NCBI GenBank assembly: GCA_003427395.1 | Contig: BFEA01000348.1 | Span: 1,501,480 to 1,532,753 of the forward strand | Reading direction: 5' to 3' | Source of the DNA: Chara braunii | Lineage: Eukaryota; Streptophyta; Charophyceae; Charales; Characeae | Length of the DNA: 31,274 bases | In this document: piece after piece, positions 9,889-17,770 of the stretch | Layout: the number at the start of each line of letters is the position of its first letter | Position numbering within the stretch: position 1 is the first letter of the stretch | The notes under the pieces: generated by a model | What the model was told of the DNA's origin: nothing | Database searches by the model: none | The model's input: the letters and a program-made list of their open reading frames with translations, nothing else | Translations under genes and position numbers: made by a program

Positions 9889-12330
9889 CTAGATGCCGCT
9901 ACTGTGGGTCTCTCCCTCTTGTTTGGTTGCCATCGGGACTTCGTCGCTCAGAGGAATACGTGTTTTGCGCGTAATCATCTGCAGCTCATCCCGCGCTGGT
10001 CTCGAGGCTGCCAAGTACTCTAGGATCGTGCACTGCATAGGCTGCGTAAGAGCGCGCCTAAGAGGTTCGACAGTGTTTATGTCATCCAGAGTACTCTTCA
10101 TCGTGAACTTTTTCGCCCCACGTTTACGTGGGGAAAGTATGACTTCTTCTCCTTCAATCCTCTGCCCATCCTTCGTTGCCATTACGTAATCAGTGTCAGC
10201 CTTCTTAGAGGAGGAAGCTCTGGCGGACTTAGTTGCTGCCACCCGTATGGGTGTCATAGGACTCTCCTCATCAGAAGACAGACTCAGTCTCACGCTTTGG
10301 GTTCTTGCAACCCCTTTACCCTTGTTCGGTACCACTCGCCTAGCCTCCACGTTTTCCTTCATTGAGGGAAACATCGATACATCGCTGAGGTTATCTGCCC
10401 ACTTGACGTACTTGCGATCATCAAGTACGACAAGCTCCTCATCTATTGCCCGTTTGAGGTCAGGGCAGTCTCTCTTGAGGTGATCATCTCCCCTGCAATA
10501 GATGCAGGAGTTCCTAGGGGTAGGGGGTCGTTCTTTCACAGACTTAATCGTCGGTTGTCTCGCATCCTGGTTAGATGGCCCAGGAGATCTAGGGTAGTTT
10601 GGGGACTTGGGATACCCTGGCGACGCAGGATATCCTCGTCTCTCATGTTGTCCGCCTGACTCTTCCCTATGATCGCCACCTCTCTCAGTCCGCTCGTAAC
10701 CGCTTCGATATTCATCTCGGCGGTCCCTATTCGAGTCCCATCGACCGCGGGAGTCCTTTCTATCCGTCGAGTTAAAGTTGCCCGGGCTCCGGTACCCTTT
10801 GGCACCCCCACCGTATCTGGGACTGCGCGGGTACTGGTCTCTGGGACTGCGCGGATACTACTCGGCTCTGTCTCCTCGACCGTAAGAATCTCCCCCTCGA
10901 TACTCATAATGCCGGCGGTCTCGGTCTATATTATCATCCCTGCACCTCCGCTCTTCGTCCTCACTACGTCTTTGATCGTCTTCTTCTCTGCGCCTTCGAT
11001 CCTCCTCGTCTCTTCGTCTCCGTTCATCTTCATCTATTTCCCTCGCGTGATAATCAGCTAACGTGCGAGGGTTATGGTTTTCGACGCTCCTCCACGGGTC
11101 GGTATTCCGACGATCCCAACGCAGAGAGTAGGGGGATCCAGGCTTGTCCCGGTATGTGGTTCCGACCTTTGTTTCGAAATTTGCTATTTGTCTGGCCATT
11201 TCCTTTATCTTCTCTTGCATCTCCTCTATTACTGCGTCATTATCCCATGACCGATGGGATTTGTCCCAGTCCATCAAATATCGTCGTTCTGCCCAAGGTT
11301 TGTCGTTGAAGTCGGGACATCTATCAGTCCCATTCTCCTTGTAAAATGAATAATCCTCGCGCAGCATACCTCTCCAGAGCAAATCCTTATAGTCATCGGC
11401 TTCCGCTTTCATGGCCAGCTTTAGCAACGCCGTGAATTCCAACTTCTCGTGAGGCGTCTCCCTCAGTACTGCCTTTCGCTTCCCCCTTGGCAGTTTGCCG
11501 AGAAAGATTGTGCATCTCTCTACCTCCGATAACTTTCCTCTTGTCATGAGGGCATCGGATACCTTCTGAAAACGCATACCAAATGCTTGGACACTCTCGC
11601 CCTCTCTCGGGGTCAACGCCCTCAAATCCTGGATCGAATACTTGACATCTTCTAACTTGAAAAACTCGTAAAGGTTGAACTTATACGTAGCCCATCTCTT
11701 GTCCCTAGGTCGGGCTTCCTTTATAACCCGGCTCAGACTTGGGTCGGCGTTAAACAAGAAGTTATCTATAATCTCGCCCTCAGTCTACTGACTCCGATAG
11801 GCATGCAACTCCCACTTCTCAAGGTATTCTGTGATACCGCATCCCAAGAAAACAGGAGGCCTGGAATCTAATTCCGAGGGCTGATGCGAGATGATGACTC
11901 TGTCCCTCGCCTCATATGGCAAAGGGTGCGATTCCCCCGTCTCGGGATCAAAAACCCGTCTGGCCATGGCAACTCTCTCTCTATCTCTCCAGAGCTTCTC
12001 TCTAATAAATTGATCTCTCCAGTCTTCCCCTCCTAGATAGCCTCTATCTTCTCTACGCTCATACATAGATGGGCATTGAATAAACGATTCGCGTCGAAAA
12101 CTCGGAGGCTCCGTCTGTATGTCCGGTCGCTCTAACAGTGCACCCCTGTTGGGCTCGGTAAAAACAGGAGGTGCCATTACCTCGGGTTCGCCGTCGCCCT
12201 GCTGCTCCACACACCTCAGAGGGGCATTCTGTCGAAGACGCTCCTTGAGGTCTTGCAGGGCCCGATCCGGCGATGCTCGATATACCGCCTGTTCCTCGTC
12301 CGGATGCGGCCCCATTGTATCAGATTCCAT
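9889..12330 (-). pseudogene. gag: Inner gag (capsid and nucleocapsid), two nonsense codons
   Basis: One frame of 814 codons starts at ATG 12330 (MESDTMGPHPDEEQ) and ends with TAG at 9889. The N-terminal part is charged and W/R-rich. A capsid-like region follows (FKLEDVKYSIQDLRAL, ESVQAFGMRFQ, DDYKDLLWRG; 11757-11300), then PYSLRWDRRNTDPWRSV (11069-11135), a dense R/E/D stretch, Y-P-x-S-P repeats (YPRSP, YPASP, YPKSP; 10857-10590) and one zinc knuckle C-x2-C-x4-H-x4-C (CIYCRGDDHLKRDC, about 10506-10465). Stops at 11785-11787 and 10858-10860 (TAG) interrupt it; the second lies in a YPRSP repeat where the neighbouring unit has CAG. Gag would form the particle and bind RNA. The array of small ORFs ends 139 bp upstream. 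Confidence 0.85.
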
Positions 12331-12375
12331 ATACCTCCCCCTTCCCGATTTGCCAGGTCAGCACCGACACCCTGC

Positions 12376-12463
12376 ACCTGTGAATAAATCCACAGCCCGG
12401 ACCTATGAAAGAATCCGCAGCCCGGACCTGTGAAAGAATCCGCAGCCCGGACCTATGAAAGAA
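12376..12463. repeat. 25-bp direct tandem repeat (3.5 units) before gag
   Basis: Units ACCTRTGAAWRAATCCRCAGCCCGG lie at 12376-12400, 12401-12425 and 12426-12450, with a partial copy at 12451-12463. They differ at only a few sites. They fill most of the 139-bp spacer between the gamma6 stop (12470) and the gag ATG (12330). The position suits a regulatory or RNA element for gag translation, but no function is shown. Confidence 0.85.
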
Positions 12464-12469
12464 ACACAA

Positions 12470-12799
12470 TCACTCGTCCACGACCGCTCTCAGGATCGCA
12501 CCAAGTCTCCCAGCCTCGGCTCGCATCTCGTGCTCACCCTCGATACCTAAAATCCCCGAGTCAAAATAAGGTTCTCCGTCCTGCTCTTCTATGCAACAAA
12601 CGCCTCTCCTAATCTCTATAACTCCGGACTCTGGTATCCTTACTCTCCTACAAATTCCTGCCGCGATCCTCCTCAACTCCTCCGGTGCACAAGAAAGCAA
12701 ACTCCCTCGTAGGCCGACCGATATCCTTCGCGCTAAATCACTCAACACGTGATGTGCGATTCGAGCTCCTGCGAGTGGGTAATCACCCCCTACGGCCAT
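12470..12799 (-). CDS. Accessory gamma6 protein, intact (109 aa)
   Basis: Unrecognised small protein. The ATG at 12799 lies inside the last codons of alpha5 (17-nt overlap, different frame), and the stop is 139 bp before gag. The body shows a strand, a helix (APEELRRIAAGICRRV), then IEIRRGVCCIEEQDGEPYFDSG. This parallels gamma1: MDDVARRIGLMIE, then LEIQRGQRYVEFTIYFHGADGR. No transmembrane segment or signal peptide is evident. It is one of three intact, tightly packed ORFs directly upstream of gag. Membership in gamma rests on pattern similarity by eye. Confidence 0.6.
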   Translation of the reverse strand: MAVGGDYPLAGARIAHHVLSDLARRISVGLRGSLLSCAPEELRRIAAGICRRVRIPESGVIEIRRGVCCIEEQDGEPYFDSGILGIEGEHEMRAEAGRLGAILRAVVDE

Positions 12800-13277
12800 C
12801 GAACTTAAAGTATCGAAGTGCTAGGCCAACCACTGCCTCATTGCTTCTCCCTCGTACCACCTGATGCGGTACAGGAGGTCTGGGTAACCCCTGAAAGAGC
12901 GTAATCTGGGAGTTCCAGATTACCTCCTTACCTAGCGCTTGGAGCCTATCCCGCTCATTTTCAACGACTTCTTCCGCACGCTCCCAGCACCAACCGTAAA
13001 TCAAATCGCCTTCGCGCTCAACTAGGAGGTAAATCCTAACATCATACACCTGCACGACAAAGAACCGAACGGTGATAATGTAAAGGCGTATCTGCTCCCA
13101 TCCGCTGTCCACTAACTCGTATGTCACTACTTCGTACGGAACCACTTCTCTTTGCCCCAAAGAACTCAACTGGTCGCAGACTTTCGCCAACTTCGTGTCC
13201 AAAGGTCTGTTGCCCGCAAGACACCTCTCTCTCCTAGCTTCGAGCTCGCTCTCAGGGATGGTCGTATCTTTACTCAT
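12783..13277 (-). CDS. Accessory alpha5 protein, intact (164 aa)
   Basis: Unrecognised protein and a close paralog of alpha4: shared motifs in order are LSxLGxREΦΦPYEV, YIΦTVRF, VYxVxIYL..ERE, YGxxWxRA, TΦxxGLPRPPVP and EAVVGΦA. ATG at 13277, nine bases after the alpha4 TAG and in the same frame; the end overlaps gamma6 by 17 nt. It looks like an alternating beta-strand and helix fold with a GLPRPPVP loop. No enzyme motif stands out. The conserved spacing and intact frame next to decayed distal copies suggest it was kept longest. What it does is unknown. Confidence 0.65.
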   Translation of the reverse strand: MSKDTTIPESELEARRERCLAGNRPLDTKLAKVCDQLSSLGQREVVPYEVVTYELVDSGWEQIRLYIITVRFFVVQVYDVRIYLLVEREGDLIYGWCWERAEEVVENERDRLQALGKEVIWNSQITLFQGLPRPPVPHQVVRGRSNEAVVGLALRYFKFDGRRG

Positions 13278-13286
13278 CCGAGCATC

Positions 13287-13790
13287 CTATTCATCCTTAA
13301 CGTTCTTTTTGAGCTTGCCGACAGTCTTGACTGCCTGAGCGAATCCAACTACAGCCTCCCATTTGTTTCGCTCTAGCCCTCGATATGGAACAGGCGGCCT
13401 AGGTAGACCTCCAACAATAGTGACGTCATCGCAGACCTCCACAATCTTCCCGAAACTTTCTAACCTCTTCTCCTCTTCTCTCAATGCCCACGCAGCTCTC
13501 CTCCAAGTCCTCCCGTATACACAAAATTCTTCTCTTTCTTTAGGCAGATATATACCAACGTGATATACCTTTAAGTTTTGAAACCGGACGGTCATAATAT
13601 AGTATTGATTGCGTTCGATTCCACTGTTCTGCACTCGATACTTAATCACCTCGTAAGGGAAGATTTCTCGTTCGCCTAAAGCGCTTAATTCTGCAAGTAC
13701 TTTCGCATGTTCAGGTTCGTAAGGACCACCCCAAAGCCCGAATCCTCTTCTCCTCCCGCTAGCTCTGCGTCTGGTAATGGCATCTCTCAT
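13287..13790 (-). CDS. Accessory alpha4 protein, intact (167 aa)
   Basis: Unrecognised; paralog of alpha5 (see motifs there), clearly alignable over about 120 residues from KVLAELSALGEREIFPYEVI to VGGLPRPPVPYRG and EAVVGFA. I chose ATG at 13790 (MRDAITRRR); the frame is open a little further to a GTG at 13808. The N-terminus is R-rich, the C-terminus K-rich (GKLKKNVKDE). It is followed by TAG-GAT-GCT-CGG-ATG of alpha5 in the same frame, so the two could once have been one tandem-domain protein or be joined by readthrough. No membrane segments. Confidence 0.65.
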   Translation of the reverse strand: MRDAITRRRASGRRRGFGLWGGPYEPEHAKVLAELSALGEREIFPYEVIKYRVQNSGIERNQYYIMTVRFQNLKVYHVGIYLPKEREEFCVYGRTWRRAAWALREEEKRLESFGKIVEVCDDVTIVGGLPRPPVPYRGLERNKWEAVVGFAQAVKTVGKLKKNVKDE

Positions 13791-13801
13791 GTATGAGGTA
13801 T

Positions 13802-14299
13802 CTAACACTCTGCTGCGATTAGTGTCAGGGCTAACAGGACTCTGTCAGTGGATTCTTCCAAAAACTTATAGAATGTCTCAAAATCGTCTATATCCCCAAA
13901 GTCTTCAATATCTGATAGAGTCTGAAGGTACTCATTCCAATACCGGTTGTGTGCCTGGAATATTCTGAGAACTGAACTTTCTCCTATGATCTCCACCAGA
14001 TCTCCAGCTTCCTCTGCTTCATCCTCCAGGAGCCTCTTGGCCTCCCTAGAAGTCTCTCGCCAGGCCCTATTTAGAGGTGGCTCGTCAAAAGGGGTAACGT
14101 GCAGCGAATAGTTGATTAAGCACGAACTCTCTTCCCCTACCCAGAGTCCGGTCACTCGCGCCTTCCGTATGGCTCATCGAGTGTTCTCCGCCTCTTCTAT
14201 CACAATTAATTTCTCCCGATGGACCAGTTGTATCACAACACAAGAGGTTTGCCCATTCAACCTAACTGTTATACGCATATCACATTTCTCACTACTCAT
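13802..14299 (-). pseudogene. Accessory gamma5 copy (broken) joined to an acidic domain
   Basis: From ATG 14299 the frame reads MSSEKCDMRITVRLNGQ, reaches a TGA at 14174-14176, and continues in the same frame as RKARVTGLWVGEESSC...YSLHVTPF. The first part matches gamma (strand, helix, strand) with one nonsense codon. The part from about 14085 to 13802 is acidic (LLEDEAEEAGD; DIEDFGDIDDFETFYKF). Its RYWNEYLQTLSDIE and DDFETFYKF segments faintly resemble beta (RWSWWSDEIGTL and LTDYYQSI), so it may be a diverged beta domain; this is uncertain. It ends 11 bp before the alpha4 ATG. Confidence 0.45.
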
Positions 14300-14406
14300 C
14301 CTCTTCTATCATCGTCCTGACGTTCCCTCACCTTTCGTCTCCCTCTCCGATGTCACTGCTTCAGACACCTCGTCTGCTTTCCCGGTCGTTTCGAGCAAGC
14401 CCTCTC

Positions 14407-14652
14407 CTAACTAATATGAACTCTCCCTTTCACACTTTCCAGAAAATCAAGCCTCCCCGTCACGAAAAATTCTCTATCTTCCCTCAAAAGTCTTTGCGAA
14501 GCATTCGTTGCCGCTTCTATCTTACGCAACTCGCTCTCACTCTTTTTCGGTACGCAATCCTGGATCTTGACGCCAAGCTCTCTGACTAGTTTCACTACTG
14601 GTTTAATAATCCGATTATCGACTCTCTTTTTCCTTCCTTCCAGATCCTCCAT
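14407..14652 (-). CDS. Accessory gamma4-like ORF (81 aa), tentative
   Basis: ATG at 14652, TAG at 14407-14409. The protein is charged: MEDLEGRKKRVDNR, then LVRELGVKIQD, a helix ESELRKIEAATNASQRLLRED, and GRLDFLESVKGRVHIS. The strand-helix-strand order and the GRVH ending resemble gamma1 (ADGRVHS), but the similarity is weak and the ORF may be a decayed fragment. It lies between gamma3 (38 bp upstream) and gamma5. Confidence 0.35.
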   Translation of the reverse strand: MEDLEGRKKRVDNRIIKPVVKLVRELGVKIQDCVPKKSESELRKIEAATNASQRLLREDREFFVTGRLDFLESVKGRVHIS

Positions 14653-14691
14653 CACCTACAACCCATCTTTCTTGTTCTCATGAACTTCCTA

Positions 14692-15123
14692 TCACATATT
14701 ACTCCTAGCTTCGGAGGGTGTCTCGTCCCTGATTATCTCCAAGCGCACCCTTCCTTTAACGCACACGATCACCTCATAAACCACCCAACTTTGTACTGTT
14801 AATTCCATCAGCGCTCCTAGTCTTTGCTCCCGTATGACATCTTCTGCAAGTTCTTTGAACTCGCTGTCCGACAGTTCTTTTTCTATGCTCACTCTCAAGA
14901 GGATCTGTAGGGTCTCGTTGTCACACGTTAATTGCCTAGAGATAATCCGAGCATAGGGAAGACGTCGCCGAGGAGAGGGACTACTCATCTCAGTTCCTCG
15001 AGTAGCTACTCGGGGGTTCCTCTCACTCACGCTCCTCCAGGACTCGGCCCCTCTACGGTCCCACCGAAGTGAATAAGAGGCTCGAGGTCTATATCGATAC
15101 AGTTGCTGCTCGTGTTCCGTCAT
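14692..15123 (-). CDS. Accessory gamma3: gag fragment fused to a gamma domain (143 aa)
   Basis: ATG at 15123. Residues about 13-35 read SYSLRWDRRGAESWRSVSERNPR in two adjoining blocks and match the element's own gag (YSLRWDRR....WRSV...NPR, 11069-11135) at about 16 of 23 positions. After a second M (MSSPSPRRR) the gamma domain follows: LQILLRVSIEKEL, helix SEFKELAEDVIREQRLG, then LTVQSWVVYEVIVCVKGRVR. The gamma part matches gamma2 closely (TYEVMVW against VYEVIVCV; both have a helix ending in IRE). The fusion is intact as one frame. It may have arisen by recombination between copies during reverse transcription. Function unknown. Confidence 0.6.
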   Translation of the reverse strand: MTEHEQQLYRYRPRASYSLRWDRRGAESWRSVSERNPRVATRGTEMSSPSPRRRLPYARIISRQLTCDNETLQILLRVSIEKELSDSEFKELAEDVIREQRLGALMELTVQSWVVYEVIVCVKGRVRLEIIRDETPSEARSNM

Positions 15124-15199
15124 GACAAGGTAATCATACTCTACTCCTGGCCTCCGCTACCGTCTCATTGAAGAACAACTTAGTGCATAGGTACCCTGC

Positions 15200-15415
15200 T
15201 CACCACACCATCACTTCATAAGTTATCTTGGTCTGAAATGTGACGCATTCGAGAACTCCCGGTCTTTATTCTCTGATAAATTCCCTGGCTTGCAGAAAAC
15301 TCTCCTGGTCTGTTAGGATATCGTCTATGTGAGCTCTAAGTAGGACTGTAATCATGAAGCCCTCGTTCACTAATTGCTTCCTCACACTCACCCCCGTAAT
15401 CGTCCGACCTGGCAT
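15200..15415 (-). pseudogene. Accessory gamma2 copy with one nonsense codon
   Basis: ATG at 15415 (MPGRTITGVSVRKQL), then FMITVLLRAHIDDILTDQ, a helix ending EFIRE, an in-frame TAA at 15266-15268, and the same frame continuing to FQTKITYEVMVW before TGA at 15200. Gamma3 shows the corresponding strand-helix-strand (LQILLRVSIEKEL, DVIREQR, VYEVIVCV), so the TAA interrupts a once longer protein of about 71 codons. It starts 8 bp after the beta3 stop in another frame. Confidence 0.55.
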
Positions 15416-15423
15416 CTCCTCCA

Positions 15424-16170
15424 CTAGCTACGCCCAAACAGGTATCTCAGGTCCTCCAGCCCGATGAACTTGTCTTCTGCGCGTCTTCGACAATAGTAAA
15501 TCAAATCTGCAGGTTTTAGGCAGTCTAGCCAGGAGGTAGCATCTAACAAGTCTCTCTCGATCTCCTTACCAGGAGGTCCCCACCTTACGCAAATTGAGTA
15601 ATATGCTTCTAGGAATCGACGCTCTGGTCCCCGTAAGAATGCATGTTAAGTGTGGTCGGCCGCTTTCGTCAACCAGTCCACACCTCCGTAAGTTTGTTCT
15701 ATAACAAACTCAGGTAACACCATCCGCCAGCTCCCTAGAGGATGGTAAATCTGTGGAGGAGAACCGATCACAATTCGCGTGGTAAAAGGCCTACTTCCAG
15801 CGATGCTAAGCAGTTGTCTTCTCACTATCGCCTCTGCTAAGATCTCATATTTCCACCAGATCCTGCTAACGCCTACAAGGGTCAGGCCTATCTCTATATC
15901 TCTCTCCTTATCAAACACAAGGTATCCTATACCCTTCACCTGCCGGGGAGACCCCTGGTTCTCCATAATCACAATCCACAAGAAGACCCCTTTCGCCAGC
16001 CAAGTACCGAAATGTTGGATCGGCACCCAATTTCCTACCTCTAAGCGCACCGGAAGCGGAACGTCATACCCCAGCGCCGTCTCTCTTGGCCCTATGAAAT
16101 TTATCTCTCTACGAGCCTCTGACCCTCGTGTCAATATATACGTCAACCATATGTCCCAATCGCTCCTCAT
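15424..16170 (-). pseudogene. Accessory alpha3-beta3 (one frame split by a TAA)
   Basis: Alpha3 starts at ATG 16170 (MRSDWDIWLTY) and runs to TAA at 15646-15648. Conserved marks: DVPLPVRLEV, GIGYLVFDKERDIE, helix WWKYEILAEAIVRRQLL, TRIVIGSPPQIYHPLG (position of GLPRPPVP in alpha4/5) and MVLPEFVIEQTYGG, which aligns with GLPVFVVEELWG of alpha2. Straight after the TAA the same frame continues for 73 codons as beta3 (FLRGPERRFLEAYY..., ending LEDLRYLFGRS, TAG 15424). Beta3 is shorter than beta1/2 and the resemblance is moderate. The in-frame join matches alpha2-beta2, so the TAA probably split a fused gene. Confidence 0.6.
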
Positions 16171-16242
16171 CACCGCATGTCGCTAAACTTTTGCCACTCC
16201 AGTTCTCTCCGACACACTCGATCTTACGACGCCACTACCTTC

Positions 16243-16479
16243 TCAGACAACTCTACCGGTTAGGCTCAAGACAGTCGAGTAGGTGCTGTGCACTCTCCCG
16301 TCAGCTCCATGGAAGTATATGGTAAACTCGACATATCTCTGGCCTCTCTGTATCTCGAGAGCGTGCTCGATCATGAGTCCAATCCGCCGCGCAACGTCAT
16401 CCATCGCCTCCTCTTCCCAGCCGCCCATCCTATCTCGTCGTAAGGAGAGAGTCACTCTCAGTGTATCTCTGTTTGCCAT
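16243..16479 (-). CDS. Accessory gamma1 protein, intact (78 aa)
   Basis: ATG at 16479 (MANRDTLRVTLSLRRD), stop at 16243. One strand, one amphipathic helix (EEEAMDDVARRIGLMIEHAL), then two strands (RYVEFTIYFHG and GRVHSTYSTVLSL). This is the clearest example of the gamma pattern. It sits between the end of alpha2-beta2 (17 bp upstream) and alpha3 (72 bp downstream). No known family recognised; no membrane or signal segment. Confidence 0.55.
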   Translation of the reverse strand: MANRDTLRVTLSLRRDRMGGWEEEAMDDVARRIGLMIEHALEIQRGQRYVEFTIYFHGADGRVHSTYSTVLSLTGRVV

Positions 16480-16496
16480 CCCTAGTTGTCCTTCGT

Positions 16497-17686
16497 CTAA
16501 AGTTTTGTCCCCGTGTCTACTAACCGACCTCCCTTTACTCCCCTCTCTAAGCTAGACCCGGATATACCCTGCCTATAGTCGTCTCGCGTATCAGGTATAT
16601 CCTCATCTCCGTCCTCATCTAACATCCGTCCCCATGGGATATCCTCCTGTCCCTCGGCCGGAAGGAGTGTCCCCAACCGTCCTTCAGCGGGGCCTCTCCA
16701 CCTATCTGCTCTCGGTGATCCTCTGTCACCAGCTCTCCCCAGCCCTGGTCCTGCTCTCCCCAAGGCTCCATCCCTCCAACAGTCTCCCACTCTCTATCCT
16801 CAGCGTACCAGCCGAGCTCCTCCCTATCTGGATATATACTCTGGTAATGCTCCTCCAACTCCCAGATAGAGATGAGGGGAGTGGGCCTGTCACTGGGAGT
16901 CTCACTAAAGAGCCGTTCGACTCCCTCCAAGCTATCTATAGGTCTCTAGATCTCCCTTTCCAAGGCTAGCCAGAACTCTAAGGGCTGATGGGGGTAGAAG
17001 GAGTCCTGGTCTCCGGTGGGCGCTAGAGCTCGTATGAACTCTATAAGCTGAAGTCCTCTCTCCCCTGTGAGCGGCCCTCCGATAAACTAAGCGTACTCAA
17101 CCCAATCCTGGTCAGTCAGTCCTCTCCTGAATCCACCTAGCTCAATGCTGGTTGAATACGCCTCAACAATGTGACTGAGGCCCCAGAGTTCCTCTACCAC
17201 AAATACAGGGAGTCCCACCCTCACTCGTACCGAGGGGAGGGGAAAAACTCCCCCGATCCGGAGGGTCGTCCTCGACTCGCCGATCGGACCGTGCAGTCCC
17301 TCTCTATCTGCACGGAGGCTATCTACCATCCGAGATAGGATCAGCGTAACCTCCTGCTCACAGCGCCAGAAACCATGCACCAAACCCTCAAAATAGGCCG
17401 TGGCACTTACCGACCGCGAATAATAAATATGTCATACGACCTCTATGCTCGTAGTCCCAGGTGCCCGCCGGCGCCGAGCATCCTGCTGAAATGTCTCCAC
17501 CGCATACGCCCACAGGTGCACGTCCTGCCCCAACCGTATCGATCTCCAAGCCGAATGGAGCCAGGGCCCAGCCACGCTCCTCGCTGGCAGATCGAACTCT
17601 ATTACGTCGGGCTCCACTGTCTCAGGCGGTCTGGGCCATCTGGCACTGTCGATTGCGAGCTCCACTCTATCCGCCCCCTCTACCAT
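16497..17686 (-). pseudogene. Accessory alpha2-beta2 (three nonsense codons, likely frameshift at the end)
   Basis: ATG at 17686 (MVEGADRVELAID). Alpha2: EPDVIEFDLPARS, AWRSIRLG, a TGA at 17432-17434, then HGFWRCEQEV, RADREGLHGP, and VGLPVFVVEELWG..IVEAY. A TAG at 17087-17089 marks the alpha-beta join, and the frame goes on as beta2: GERGLQLIEFIRALAP, EFWLALEREI, a TAG near 16946, then WELEEHYQSIYPD. Its partner beta1 reads GDERIQLVELIRSIAP, LLDRELR and LTDYYQSI. The last part shifts frame near 16620-16790, where DEDGDEDIPDTRDD resembles the acidic end of beta1. About 395 codons would make the full fusion. Confidence 0.65.
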
Positions 17687-17770
17687 CGAATCTCCTATAA
17701 CTACTGGTTGTCGTCAATCACAGCCTCTCTCTGTAGCCACCACTAGCCCTCCTCGTCCGGACACCACCTC

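Noticed and set aside
10536-10907. Open frame of 123 codons on the minus strand inside gag
   Set aside because: It is out of frame with gag. The true gag frame across this stretch shows the YPxSP repeats and links both neighbouring gag parts with only one stop.
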